Counted from the first letter of the stretch, positions 34,597 to 43,411 are shown. The stretch is DNA of 64,000 nt from an uncultured Candidatus Saccharibacteria bacterium (GCA_948851665.1 CAQOWG010000005.1:7697-71696); one strand, 5' to 3'. Made by a program: numbers and translations. The notes: generated by a model not told the origin, from the letters alone.

Positions 34597-35382
34597 CTAG
34601 ACGATTTGTGCTATATAGCGCAAATAAAAGGCAACGCCGTTAACGAGAATATGCAAAATGATTCCGCTCCAAATTGTGCCGGTAATTTCACGTAGGCCAC
34701 AAAGTACAGCACTCAATGCAAACGTAACGACGGCAACATTCCATTGCCCGTGTAGGACGGCAAAGACCAATGAAGTAATGATGAGTGCTACAATGATGCC
34801 GGTGCGGTTGCGTAGTTTCCCATAGAGCCAGCCTCGCATAATGATTTCTTCGGCAATTGGAGCGACAAAGACTACAGCGATCATAGCGAACATGCGATCG
34901 GCTGTAGTAATGAAATAAGCAAAACCAATGTCTTGTGTTTCATTAGTATTAAACCAGCTGAAGGCTGAGAAAATCGCAGTCAGAATGTTAGCAAAAATAA
35001 CATAGACGATATAGCCGACTGGTGCAAGGCCAATATCAGTGAGAGTAGGAGTGTCAGTGAGGCCTAGTTCGGCGCGAGTAGCGGATAATTGCATAGGGGC
35101 CTTGTTTGATGTTTTTTTGCTGGCGCGCGACTTTTGATAAATCCGACGTAGGCGAGGTGGAACAAGCAAAATCAAAGCTAGCGCACTAGCATAACTAACG
35201 ACATAGTAGATCAAAACCCAAAATGGCTGACTGAGCTTGTTCCCAACCAAGAGATGCAGCAAAAAAGCAATGACAAACTGACTAGCTATCAAGGAAAGCC
35301 CAGCCCACAAAACAACAAAGATGATAAAAAAGATAGATTCCTTGGTAATTTTATGAGTTTTATGTTGTCTACGCTGAGCCAC
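34597..35382 (-). CDS. CPBP-family intramembrane metalloprotease
   Basis: The 261-residue membrane protein has about six to eight helices. The CPBP (Abi) motifs are present: APIAEEIIMRGWLYGKLRN with EExxxR, and FAVLHGQWN, then AVLCGLREITG with histidines in the later helices (IILHILVNG). The family includes Rce1-like prenyl-protein proteases and bacteriocin-immunity proteins. The substrate here is unknown. It lies between rseP and proS on the same strand. Confidence 0.85.
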   Translation of the reverse strand: MAQRRQHKTHKITKESIFFIIFVVLWAGLSLIASQFVIAFLLHLLVGNKLSQPFWVLIYYVVSYASALALILLVPPRLRRIYQKSRASKKTSNKAPMQLSATRAELGLTDTPTLTDIGLAPVGYIVYVIFANILTAIFSAFSWFNTNETQDIGFAYFITTADRMFAMIAVVFVAPIAEEIIMRGWLYGKLRNRTGIIVALIITSLVFAVLHGQWNVAVVTFALSAVLCGLREITGTIWSGIILHILVNGVAFYLRYIAQIV

Positions 35383-35392
35383 CCGAGATTCC

Positions 35393-36622
35393 TTAGAACA
35401 ATTTAGTAATATCCAGAATAGTGATAATTATAATGAGACCAATCAATACCATAAATGCACGGGAGACAATTTTCTCCTCGGTCTCTTTGGAAAGTTTTTT
35501 GCCACGTAAACGATAGAGCGCGATTAAGATCCAACGACCACCATCGAGAGCAGGAATTGGCAACACGTTCATACAGGCTAATGAAATTGAAATAATGGCA
35601 GCAAGGAAAGCGAGGTTAGCGGCACCGGTGCTGGCGAAGGCCGGAAAAAGTACACCGATAATGCCTACTGGACCGGAAACAGCATCACCAACGCTACCAA
35701 TAGCAGCTTGCCCAGCTTCACGTATATCACTATCAAAGCTGAATTGTCGTCCGACGCCAGTAATAAGGTTCCAAACTAGTTCACCGAGGCCACGGAAAGT
35801 TTCGCCAGTGAGCTGCAAAGTGGTACCAAGCCCCACAATAGGAGCAGACCAAGTAGAACGGACAAAAGTTTCACTGTAGGACATTTGGACGCCAAGAGCA
35901 TATTCGGCATCAGCAGGATTGAGGGTGGCAGTGATACTCTGCTCATTGCCGTCGCGTAGAATAGTATAAGTAACTTCTTCACCGCGGTGTTCCGTTCCGT
36001 AAGTTGTGATGGTTTCCGGATAGAGTACTTCAGTGTCGGCAACTTTGACGATTTTATCGCCGGCCCGAAAACCAGCTTTAGCGGCAGGAGAACCGTCAAT
36101 AACCTCCGCGACTGCGACCCCGCCAAGATCATTATAATGAGCATCGCTTTTGATGACGAATTGGTTATTGATGAATTGGGGCATGCCAGTAAACGCAAGG
36201 ATGGTCAGAATGACGAAGGCCGCTAGCCAGTTCATCAAAACCCCACCAAATAGAATCTTAGTTTTGCCCCAGAAAGTGGCAGCTCCGAAAGTGCCTTTTT
36301 TGGTATCGGCGTCTGATTCCCCATCCATAGAACAGAATCCGCCTATCGGTAGATAGTTAATGCTAAAAATTAAACCATCTTGGGGTTTATCCCATTCAGA
36401 TTTGGGGAGTTTGACCCATTTTTCTACTGTAACTTTTTTGCCATTTTTTTCGACTTCAACTGGCTTCTTGACCCAAGCGATAGCTCGAGGCGGAAAACCA
36501 ATGCCAAATTCATTCACCTTGACGCCATTTTTGCGAGCCATGATGAAGTGGCCGAATTCATGCAGGACAACAAGCGTCATCAAAATTACAATTCCGATAA
36601 TAATCCCAAAAACTATGTTCAT
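35393..36622 (-). CDS. rseP: Site-2 protease RseP-like
   Basis: The 409-residue protein has the zinc-binding VVLHEFGHFIMARKNG near residue 20. A PDZ domain lies around 170-250 (GSPAAKAGFRAGDKIVKV), and the second metal-site motif NVLPIPALDGGRW is near residue 355. There are four transmembrane helices. It cleaves membrane substrates after a first protease, as in sigma-factor release. TACAAT stands six bases before the ATG (leaderless). The promoter region is shared with the variable cassette at 36711 on the opposite strand. Confidence 0.93.
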   Translation of the reverse strand: MNIVFGIIIGIVILMTLVVLHEFGHFIMARKNGVKVNEFGIGFPPRAIAWVKKPVEVEKNGKKVTVEKWVKLPKSEWDKPQDGLIFSINYLPIGGFCSMDGESDADTKKGTFGAATFWGKTKILFGGVLMNWLAAFVILTILAFTGMPQFINNQFVIKSDAHYNDLGGVAVAEVIDGSPAAKAGFRAGDKIVKVADTEVLYPETITTYGTEHRGEEVTYTILRDGNEQSITATLNPADAEYALGVQMSYSETFVRSTWSAPIVGLGTTLQLTGETFRGLGELVWNLITGVGRQFSFDSDIREAGQAAIGSVGDAVSGPVGIIGVLFPAFASTGAANLAFLAAIISISLACMNVLPIPALDGGRWILIALYRLRGKKLSKETEEKIVSRAFMVLIGLIIIITILDITKLF

Positions 36623-36710
36623 GTATTTATTGTATCATGAAAAATGCTTGTATTTTGATTTTGGGTTGTTATCATGGGGATTATACACAAAAAATGAATG
36701 GCCATATGGC

Positions 36711-36974
36711 GCCAGCACCCCCAACTACAACCGTATTAATGAATGGCCTCTCCAGTTCCTGCGTACTGGCCTCTACCGCCATTCCTACGGCTACCTCCAC
36801 GCACGTACGGCGGATGGCTACTGGTGGGCTGGTACAGCTGGTTCCGCTACCTACGGGCGCTACCTGAGTACGTGGCCCGGTAATGTCTACGCCCAGATTA
36901 ACACTTCCCGTGGCGCCGGCTTTGCGCTGCGCTGCGTAATATTAACGTGCGCTTTTTGCTTTTCCGCACGTTAG
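36711..36974 (+). CDS. DGR-type variable-region cassette 2 (C-type-lectin-like)
   Basis: The head (36711-36770) is nearly identical to that of cassette 1. The variable part (36771-36938) ends GFALRCV and the frame then runs through a hairpin to a TAG. Codons that differ from cassettes 1 and 4 include CAC, TAC, TAC and GCC where the others have GGC/AAC, AAC/CAC, GGC/CAC and CGC/TAC. No in-frame start lies close by; the nearby ATG at 36694 with an MNG reading is out of frame. It occupies the gap between the divergent rseP and the convergent uppS. It could be a silent donor, a remnant or a promoterless module. Confidence 0.6.
   Translation, partial: ASTPNYNRINEWPLQFLRTGLYRHSYGYLHARTADGYWWAGTAGSATYGRYLSTWPGNVYAQINTSRGAGFALRCVILTCAFCFSAR
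36943..36973. terminator. Inverted repeat A, just after cassette 2
   Basis: TAACGTGCG (36943-36951) pairs with CGCACGTTA (36965-36973) across a 13-base T-rich loop. GTTTTTG follows, so it can terminate the cassette transcript. Confidence 0.7.
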
Positions 36975-37008
36975 TTTTTGGAGAATAATAGGGGTAGAGT
37001 AAAATTTC

Positions 37009-37038
37009 TAACGTGCGATTTTGAAAAAACGCACGTTA
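37009..37038. terminator. Inverted repeat B, same 9-bp arms
   Basis: The arms TAACGTGCG and CGCACGTTA recur exactly, 35 bases after copy A, with a different 12-base A-rich loop. On the minus strand it closes uppS. Confidence 0.7.
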
Positions 37039-37052
37039 CCAATGAGGGTGCC

Positions 37053-37748
37053 CTATTTGCCAAAGCGACGGTATCGAGAGTGGTATTCTTCCAAAACTCC
37101 TTGAATATCCTCGGCTTCGAGTGCGGGGAAATGCTGGTCAAGAAAAAGCAGTTCGGCATAAGCAGCGCGCCAAAGCTGAAAACCAGAAATACGCTCTTCA
37201 CCAGAAGTACGCACGATCATATCACAATCGGGGACCTCAGGATGATAGAGGTATTTAGCAAAAGTTTCGGGAGAAAACTCTGTTTCGCCAGCCTGCAACA
37301 TTTTGGCAGCGGCATCGGCAATTTCCCATTTGCCACCATAATTGAAGCAAATACAGACGGTAAGGCCAGTGTTCTTGGCGGTTCGAGTTTCACTATCAAG
37401 CATTTTTTGCCAAAGTGACGGCTTGACTGGTTCGGGGCGACCCATAATAACCATACGAAGATTCTCTTTTTCGGCCTTCTTGGTCAAAGATTCGATTTTG
37501 TCTTCGGCTAGCTTCATAAGATAGTTAATCTCTTCGGCCGTACGATCCCAATTTTCGGTACTAAAAAGGAAGAATGAGACAAATTCCACTTCGGTATCTT
37601 TGAGCTCGTCGATAATCATTTCGGCTTTACTAAAACCACGACGGTGTCCTTCGAGGGTAGGCAGGCCACGTTCACGTGCCCAGCGGCGGTTTCCATCTGC
37701 AATGAACCCGACATGCTTGAGACGTGGTGTTTCGGTTGAGCTCACCAT
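37053..37748 (-). CDS. uppS: Undecaprenyl diphosphate synthase
   Basis: The 231-residue cis-prenyltransferase has HVGFIADGNRRWARERGL with the catalytic aspartate, FFLFSTENWDR, and the C-terminal IVRTSGEERISGFQLWRAAY and FLDQHFPALE. It makes the C55 carrier recycled by UppP in this window. Its ATG overlaps the frr stop (TAATG), so translation is coupled. Confidence 0.95.
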   Translation of the reverse strand: MVSSTETPRLKHVGFIADGNRRWARERGLPTLEGHRRGFSKAEMIIDELKDTEVEFVSFFLFSTENWDRTAEEINYLMKLAEDKIESLTKKAEKENLRMVIMGRPEPVKPSLWQKMLDSETRTAKNTGLTVCICFNYGGKWEIADAAAKMLQAGETEFSPETFAKYLYHPEVPDCDMIVRTSGEERISGFQLWRAAYAELLFLDQHFPALEAEDIQGVLEEYHSRYRRFGK

Positions 37749-38290
37749 TAGATCGCCATGATTTCAGCTGATTTTGCCTTAAAGAGCTCGTCAATGCGCT
37801 CACCGAACTTCTTAGTCAGTTCGTCGATAGACTTCTCAGCTTTTTTAGTAATATCTTCGGGCAGCTCAGCGGTTTTAAGCTCTTTGCGGGCATCTTCGCG
37901 GATGTTACGAATGGCAACTTTGGCATCTTCAACTTTAGAGGAAGTAGTTTTGACGATTTCTTTGCGGCGCTCTTCAGTAAGGGCGGGCACCGGTACACGG
38001 ACGATATGACCGTCATCACTTGGGTTAAGCCCGAGCGAAGCATCATTGCGAATGGCGGCAGTAATATTATTGATTGTACTTGGGTCGAAAGGTGTAACCT
38101 GAAGCAAAGTGCCGCCTTGAGCGGTGACATTGGCAACTTGATTTAGGGGCATGAATTGACCATAAGCTTCAACTTTAACATTAGCGAGCATATCAGGGTG
38201 AGCGCGGCCAGTGCGAACCTTTTTGAGTTCATCCTGGAAGCGAACCACGGCAGCTTCCATAGCGTTTTTATATTCGGTATCGTCAAACAT
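37748..38290 (-). CDS. frr: Ribosome recycling factor
   Basis: The 180-residue protein has the RRF layout: an N-terminal helix (MEAAVVRFQDELKKVRTGRAHPDML), the VTAQGGTLLQVTPFDPSTI hinge and the long C-terminal three-helix bundle (RVPVPALTEERRKEIVKTTSSKVEDAKVAIRNIR). It splits post-termination ribosomes with EF-G, also in this window. A TACAAT -10 and a GGAGA site lie upstream. Confidence 0.96.
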   Translation of the reverse strand: MFDDTEYKNAMEAAVVRFQDELKKVRTGRAHPDMLANVKVEAYGQFMPLNQVANVTAQGGTLLQVTPFDPSTINNITAAIRNDASLGLNPSDDGHIVRVPVPALTEERRKEIVKTTSSKVEDAKVAIRNIREDARKELKTAELPEDITKKAEKSIDELTKKFGERIDELFKAKSAEIMAI

Positions 38291-38340
38291 ATGTTCTCCA
38301 AAGTTATGTTATTGATATTGTAGCATATTTAGGGAGCAAC

Positions 38341-38371
38341 AAAAAGTCTCCCAGCAAGACGGGGAGACTTT
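38341..38371 (-). terminator. Terminator after tsf
   Basis: GTCTCCC (38346-38352) and GGGAGAC (38362-38368) pair, and on the minus strand TTTTT follows. It separates rpsB-tsf from frr-uppS. Confidence 0.85.
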
Positions 38372-38380
38372 CTGCAGTTT

Positions 38381-39004
38381 TTACTCGGTGACGCCGAGCT
38401 CTAGACGCTTGAACTGGCGGACAATAATGTTCTCGCCGGTTTTTGCAATTGCTTCTTTGATGAACTGAGCAACGGTCTTAGTATCGTCTAGGATGTATGG
38501 TTGCTCCATCAAGACCTTGTCGGAGAAGGCTTTTTTGATTTTGCCTTCAATAATTTGGTCTTTCATGTTCTCGGGACCCTTGAAATCAGCTTCGAATTCT
38601 TTTTTCTTGGCAGACATAACGTCCTCTGGAACATCTTCGATTGAGACATAGAGAGGGTTCATAGAGGCAATTTGCATAGCAATCTTGTGAGCTAGATCCT
38701 TGAATTCGTCAGTTTTGGCGACAAAACTAGTTTCACAGTTGACCTCGACGATAGCACCGAGGCGACCATCGTGGATGTAGGATTCAATAATTCCCTCACG
38801 TGTTTCGCGATCACCACGCTTTTCGGCTTTGGTCATGCCTTTTTTGCGCATAGCTTCGAGGGCCTGGTCAAAATTGCCCTTTGCTTCCACTAGAGCGGCT
38901 TTAGCATCGGTCAATCCGACACCAGACAGCTCTTTAAGTTTTTTGATTAGCTCGATGGTGATTTCTTTAGCTTCACCAGCAGCCTTATCAAATGCTTCGC
39001 TCAT
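38381..39004 (-). CDS. tsf: Elongation factor EF-Ts
   Basis: The 207-residue start at MSEAFDKAAGEAKE is chosen because GGAGGA lies directly upstream. The UBA-like N-terminal domain contains the family signature LKELSGVGLTDAKAALVEA, and the core dimerisation domain has GRLGAIVEVNCETSFVAKTDEF. It is shorter than the 283-residue E. coli protein, as only one core subdomain is present. It exchanges nucleotide on EF-Tu. It follows rpsB by 16 bases. Confidence 0.94.
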   Translation of the reverse strand: MSEAFDKAAGEAKEITIELIKKLKELSGVGLTDAKAALVEAKGNFDQALEAMRKKGMTKAEKRGDRETREGIIESYIHDGRLGAIVEVNCETSFVAKTDEFKDLAHKIAMQIASMNPLYVSIEDVPEDVMSAKKKEFEADFKGPENMKDQIIEGKIKKAFSDKVLMEQPYILDDTKTVAQFIKEAIAKTGENIIVRQFKRLELGVTE

Positions 39005-39020
39005 ATTCCTCCTTATAAAG

Positions 39021-39722
39021 TTAAGCTTCTGATTTTTTAGCTTCGCCCTCTTTGATAGCGGCAACCATGTAGTCCAAGATTAGTTGAACGGATTTGATAG
39101 CGTCATCATTGGCGGGGATTACGTAGTTGATGTTGGTTGGATCAACGTTAGTGTCACAGATTGCAAAAACTGGAATGCCTAGAGTATTGACTTCTTTGAT
39201 AGCGTTCTTGTCTTCGCAGGCATCAGCGACAATAACAGCGGCTGGCTGCTCGTTCATTTCCTTGACGCCGCCATAGCGTTCGTTCAAAGTATCAATTTCT
39301 TCCTGGAAACGCTGTACTTCGAGCTTGGAATAGCGAGCTTCAAGTTCACCAGAGGCCATGCGACGCTCTAGATCCTTCAGTTTCTTGATTTGGCGGTTCA
39401 TAGTTTCGACGTTAGTCAAGATACCACCAACCCAACGGACAGTTACGTAAGGCATATTGACCGATTCGGCAGCAGCCTTAGTAATATCTTTGAGCTGCTT
39501 CTTAGTACCAACAAAGAGAATTTTCTTACCACTTGCAGCAATTTTAGTAAGCTCTGGGAGAGCTTTTTCTAGCTGCTCGACAGTTTTCTCTAGGTTGATG
39601 ATGTGGCCACCTTGGCGCTTACTGTGGATATAAGGCGCCATTTTGGGGTGCCAACGGCTAGTTTTGTGCCCGAAATGAGCACCGGACTCTAGCAAAGCCT
39701 TCATGTCGACTTCGACAGTCAT
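39021..39722 (-). CDS. rpsB: 30S ribosomal protein uS2
   Basis: The 233-residue start at MTVEVDMKALLESGAHFGHK is fixed by AAAGGAA upstream; the frame is open 16 codons further. It has RWHPKMAPYIHSKR, ILFVGTKKQ, MPYVTVRWVGGILTN and the C-terminal IPVFAICDTNVDP, all uS2 signatures. It leads the rpsB-tsf operon. Confidence 0.96.
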   Translation of the reverse strand: MTVEVDMKALLESGAHFGHKTSRWHPKMAPYIHSKRQGGHIINLEKTVEQLEKALPELTKIAASGKKILFVGTKKQLKDITKAAAESVNMPYVTVRWVGGILTNVETMNRQIKKLKDLERRMASGELEARYSKLEVQRFQEEIDTLNERYGGVKEMNEQPAAVIVADACEDKNAIKEVNTLGIPVFAICDTNVDPTNINYVIPANDDAIKSVQLILDYMVAAIKEGEAKKSEA

Positions 39723-39799
39723 TGGTATTCCTTTCACTTTACTACGGGAAATAATCAGGAAACCTCCCATAGCTGTTTCGTTAAGTTTATTATAGCTTC

Positions 39800-39828
39800 A
39801 TTGTAGCATAAGTGTGCTAATTTGTAAA
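39800..39828 (-). promoter_or_regulatory. Promoter of rpsB-tsf
   Basis: On the minus strand TTTACA (39828-39823), 17 bases, TACAAT (39805-39800). A second TATAAT is at 39794-39789. Confidence 0.7.
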
Positions 39829-39832
39829 TACA

Positions 39833-42526
39833 TTAGTAACGTGGTGCCAGCTCACGGGTATAGGCTTCGGTATAACTTGAGGAATAGCGTCCCGCTTGGG
39901 CATAAGCCCAGAGATAATCGTCACCTCTAAGGTTAAACACTTCAGCGGGAGTATAGCGCGAGCCACTTACGCCATTCGGACTTTTGTCAGATCCATAATG
40001 ACGATTAAGGATAACACCATCCTTGGCATAGACTGGGCCACTAAATACTAACTGCTTACTACAGTCCGGGCTATTATAGATCGCGCCATTGTTTTGAACT
40101 GATACCGCTTCAGTGCCAGGTTTATTGAAATCTACACAAGTATTAACCTTTCCATTCGTAAAAATCCAGGCATCAATCTTGGTGACATTGCCGGTTATTT
40201 CTACTCCTTCATCCGCGAAAATAATGACACGTGGCAATTGATAGATACTTTCATATGGGGGAGTATCCTCTAGAACGATATTCTTATCAATTCTAAGCTT
40301 GTCTGATGTGTGGATGATTTTATTGCTGCGAACGGCGATCGTATCACTACTAGTCGTGGTCCCGAGCGCGCTAAGCGAAGTGTAAGGTTCGGATTGCTTC
40401 TTGAGATAGGCGTCGATGCGTGTAAAGTAGGCACTACTGGTTGTAACTCCAGAATATCCTAAATTTGCACAGTCATTATTGGAGATTGTCATATGGGAAT
40501 GGTTGTTACAAAAGTTATGCTCATTTGCATTATAAATCCCGCCAACCGATAGCGATGAGCCGGAGCCAAAACCGTTAACACTCTTGCCGATAACACCTAG
40601 ATATTCTGACCAGGAGCCATAAAGTGTACGAGTGACCGTTAGGCTAGGATCGTCATAAAGTTTACCCATGATATTATCGCTAACAAACCTAGGTGACAAA
40701 GACGTGACGATGTTCCCAGGCGTCATTAAGCCACTATTCCAAACCGCGACGGATGGCTTTTTGGCAATGGCCCGGCAAACAGCCCCATAAACGAACCAGT
40801 AATCTTTAGTAGCTTCGTGCGTCCATGATATAACTCCGTCTTCAACATACGCGTACCAATATTCAAAGCGGTAAGCATAGGACGTGCAGTATTTCCAGCC
40901 GACGTTATCAGGTACTGCAATCGAACGTCTTGCATCGCTGAGCTGAGCGGAAGAGGCATAAGTTGGCGACGGCGGGGTGATCGTATTCGTCAGGGCAGTA
41001 TCACTAAGCGTTGAGCATCTCAACCCGTCTTTGCTCGCATAATGATTACATGCTCCGCTAGTTCCTCCACGATAGCGCGAATCGCCCGTTGTGGCGCTGT
41101 CTTGGCTTTTTTCCACGGAGTAGTTAAAGACTACCGCCTGTTTGCTGGTGAGACGGCGTACGTTGACTCCACTAGCATTAACGTCCCAACCGATTTCCGC
41201 AGTTTCTCCAGCAAAGAAAATTGTCTCATCGGCGCTGCCACCGGCTTTTGGTCCGGCACCGCCTGGATCTTTTGCTCTAGTGATCGTGACACAAACAACA
41301 GAATCTTCATTCCCTCTACTACTATCAATCCCCCAGTGGAATTTGACATGGCCCGTAGCATGAGTTGTGCCCGGGGCATCTTCGTCTTGGACAGTCTTAA
41401 ACCAATAATATTTATCTTTATAGGCAATCTTCCGGCAAACCTGCTTTGGAACTCCTGGCTCTAGACCACTAACCGTCACAGTTTCTGTTTGGATGCTGGT
41501 CAATTCTTGGCTGCTTTTGGGGCTAGTCGGTTTCGAGATAGTCCAGGTTGCTTCCCCATGCACGACCCCATCATCTTTGTCTAGAATTTCATATTTAACT
41601 TTTATGTCTTCATCAAACACATCAGCTGTAACATAGTTGCCCTTGTCTACTATATAATGCAATTCGTGTTGGAATTGCACCGCAACGGATTCTTGGTCTG
41701 TGCTGATTAGGACCGAGGTCGAGCCATCAGGAGTAGTTTTCTTGTCGTGACTACTAATATCGCCTTGTGCGTCAATTTTGATGGTGGACTGCGAATATAC
41801 ATGAGCGTCGCTTTCTTCATCATCTTCATCAACGCCATCAAGCCGGAGCGTGATAACGGAGTCATCGCCGTAGCAGCCGGTACCTGGGTTCTGATTTCCG
41901 GTCGTATTGACATAAGTGCGGTTTGTCGCGCAACGGTTGACCGAAACAGTATGGGTACACTCTTGTGCTCCGCCGCCTAAGTCAGTACAGGTAGTATTGG
42001 GGTTTGCTTTGAATTTGGCAAGGTCAATTGTCCCAGTGATATAACCACCGCCCGACCAAGTAAATATGCCAGAAGTTGAGCCACGATACATAGTTCTACT
42101 ACTAACAGTAATGAAATCGACTCTCGGATCAGAATCTTTCATTTTGCCAGCCTCTGCAAACCAAATTGAATAAGCGTTCATGGCGGAAGTATTTGAGCTA
42201 CCGCAGGCATAGACTTGCCCCCATAGATTAAAGCTTACCGTGCTGGCGCTAGAGTTAGCGTTGACGATAGCGGAATCTTTAGAACTGGAATTGTTGATCC
42301 ATAATGCGCCCCGGCGAGTAGTATCCGCTACGCCACCGCAAAGACCACAGGCGCTATGAATTGACGGAACGCTGGCTGCACCACTACTGCCGACGCAATC
42401 CGACAGGCCAGCAGCTCGCGCCGTCTTGGGGCCATGCATTAACATTGGTAATGAGAGTATTATTATCGCCGCTAGACAAACCATAAAAGTTAGTAGCCTT
42501 TTTGAACTGCTGATTTTGTCCATCAT
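39833..42526 (-). CDS. Large exported surface protein
   Basis: The protein has about 897 residues from ATG 42526, where GGAGGG stands upstream. A signal/anchor helix lies near residues 10-38 (ending KTARAAG). The ectodomain is rich in S, T, D and G, with many paired cysteines. A C-terminal part resembles right-handed beta-helix folds (VIIFADEGVEITGNVTKI, DAWIFTNGKVNTC). The end has the motif DDYLWAYAQAGRY and TRELAPRY, with no sortase or other anchor recognised. It is translationally overlapped with the upstream membrane protein. It is probably a surface or pilus-like structural protein; the exact role is unknown. Confidence 0.7.
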   Translation of the reverse strand: MMDKISSSKRLLTFMVCLAAIIILSLPMLMHGPKTARAAGLSDCVGSSGAASVPSIHSACGLCGGVADTTRRGALWINNSSSKDSAIVNANSSASTVSFNLWGQVYACGSSNTSAMNAYSIWFAEAGKMKDSDPRVDFITVSSRTMYRGSTSGIFTWSGGGYITGTIDLAKFKANPNTTCTDLGGGAQECTHTVSVNRCATNRTYVNTTGNQNPGTGCYGDDSVITLRLDGVDEDDEESDAHVYSQSTIKIDAQGDISSHDKKTTPDGSTSVLISTDQESVAVQFQHELHYIVDKGNYVTADVFDEDIKVKYEILDKDDGVVHGEATWTISKPTSPKSSQELTSIQTETVTVSGLEPGVPKQVCRKIAYKDKYYWFKTVQDEDAPGTTHATGHVKFHWGIDSSRGNEDSVVCVTITRAKDPGGAGPKAGGSADETIFFAGETAEIGWDVNASGVNVRRLTSKQAVVFNYSVEKSQDSATTGDSRYRGGTSGACNHYASKDGLRCSTLSDTALTNTITPPSPTYASSAQLSDARRSIAVPDNVGWKYCTSYAYRFEYWYAYVEDGVISWTHEATKDYWFVYGAVCRAIAKKPSVAVWNSGLMTPGNIVTSLSPRFVSDNIMGKLYDDPSLTVTRTLYGSWSEYLGVIGKSVNGFGSGSSLSVGGIYNANEHNFCNNHSHMTISNNDCANLGYSGVTTSSAYFTRIDAYLKKQSEPYTSLSALGTTTSSDTIAVRSNKIIHTSDKLRIDKNIVLEDTPPYESIYQLPRVIIFADEGVEITGNVTKIDAWIFTNGKVNTCVDFNKPGTEAVSVQNNGAIYNSPDCSKQLVFSGPVYAKDGVILNRHYGSDKSPNGVSGSRYTPAEVFNLRGDDYLWAYAQAGRYSSSYTEAYTRELAPRY

Positions 42527-42527
42527 T

Positions 42528-43163
42528 TTAACCCTCCCCTCCACCAATCGCATCTTTCTCCTCCATTAAATTTAAGTAATATCCCGCCATGGCGTCGTCA
42601 CCAATGTTAATATATGCATTCATTAATAGCCCGCCATAAATACCGACTTGAGAAGTGGTTAGAAGATTTACATTTAACTTACTCGAGGCGGCGATTACGG
42701 CCTCGGGCTGGAAATTATTGGCATAAAATTGCATTTCGACTAGGACTAAATTTGTTCTTTCAGTATCGGCGGGAGCCTCGCTAACTTGCTGTTCAAAATA
42801 TTCGCTGACGTTTTGATCGGCATCATAGACTTCCTGAGCGGCATTCTGAATTTTTTGAGCTTCGCCGTTCCAAATTTGCATTTCGGACGGAATTTGGTTT
42901 TCAATAGCAGTCTTTATTGGCTTCTGAAAGAAGGCAATAAGCAGAGTGGTAACTGCAACGGTTACTAAAAGTACTGCCGAAAGGCTAATGATAGCAATGT
43001 GGCGGATTTTGCGCATGCGTTCTTGCTGGGCGGCATATTCTCGCCGATGTTTTCTGAAGAAATCGGTCTGATTAACTTTAGCAATACCGATGTCTTGTGT
43101 ACGAAATTGAATAGTTGGCTTCTCGTCCACATTACTTGGCGGATTGTCCTGCGGGTCCTCCAT
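42528..43163 (-). CDS. Single-span membrane protein, partner of the surface protein
   Basis: The 211-residue start at MEDPQDNPPS is fixed by AGGAGG four bases upstream. It has a polar N-terminus, a basic stretch (FFRKHRREYAAQQERMRKIRH), one transmembrane helix (about 57-80) and an exterior part with helical, glutamine-rich segments, probably TPR-like at the end (LNVNLLTTSQVGIYGGLLMNA). Its stop lies inside the ribosome-binding site of the 39833-42526 gene, so the two are coupled. Transcription must pass the structured leader at 43200-43322. Confidence 0.7.
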   Translation of the reverse strand: MEDPQDNPPSNVDEKPTIQFRTQDIGIAKVNQTDFFRKHRREYAAQQERMRKIRHIAIISLSAVLLVTVAVTTLLIAFFQKPIKTAIENQIPSEMQIWNGEAQKIQNAAQEVYDADQNVSEYFEQQVSEAPADTERTNLVLVEMQFYANNFQPEAVIAASSKLNVNLLTTSQVGIYGGLLMNAYINIGDDAMAGYYLNLMEEKDAIGGGEG

Positions 43164-43199
43164 GATACCTCCTGGGGTTACTCGCATTTCTACACGCAA

Positions 43200-43322
43200 T
43201 AAAAATGCGACTATTTACTTAGTCGCTAAACCTTACAATTCTGTCCATTAGGAACCAAATTGCGTAAATAGCCGCATCCAGCATTCCTAGCGAACAAAAA
43301 TGACGAATTGTAAGATTTAGCA
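43200..43322 (-). ncRNA. Structured leader RNA with terminator (attenuator or riboswitch candidate)
   Basis: On the minus strand, a transcript starting near 43321 would form a 16-bp stem (43305-43320 with 43226-43241, one G-U pair), an inner TAGGAA/TTCCTA stem and a TGCG/CGCA hairpin. An intrinsic terminator follows (GCGACTA/TAGTCGC, 43226-43207, then ATTTTTATT). The apical loop GGCTATTTAC (43273-43264) is complementary over ten bases to the terminator segment GTAAATAGTC (43218-43209), a possible antiterminator or pseudoknot. The RNA ends about 35 bases before the surface-protein operon. No known riboswitch class was recognised; a free small RNA is the alternative. Confidence 0.6.
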
Positions 43323-43327
43323 TTTTA

Positions 43328-43333
43328 ATTATA
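43328..43333 (-). promoter_or_regulatory. -10 box of the leader RNA and surface-protein operon
   Basis: TATAAT in a TGCTATAAT context on the minus strand, with a poor TTCCTC at -35 (17-base spacing). The long stem of the leader begins eight bases downstream. Confidence 0.6.
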
Positions 43334-43411
43334 GCACGGATTTTATTTTTGAGGAACATATCAAAGAGTGCTTTACTTTTGTGGGTAACTTTGTTATAAT
43401 AAGCGGTAGTT

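Noticed and set aside
36360..36710. Upstream part of the cassette 2 frame as real coding sequence
   Set aside because: It is antisense to the 5' part of rseP and has no family features.
43200..43322. SRP (4.5S) or 6S RNA identity for the structured leader
   Set aside because: The SRP GGAA-loop core is absent, and the terminator with loop complementarity fits an attenuator better. 6S was not supported by any conserved sequence.
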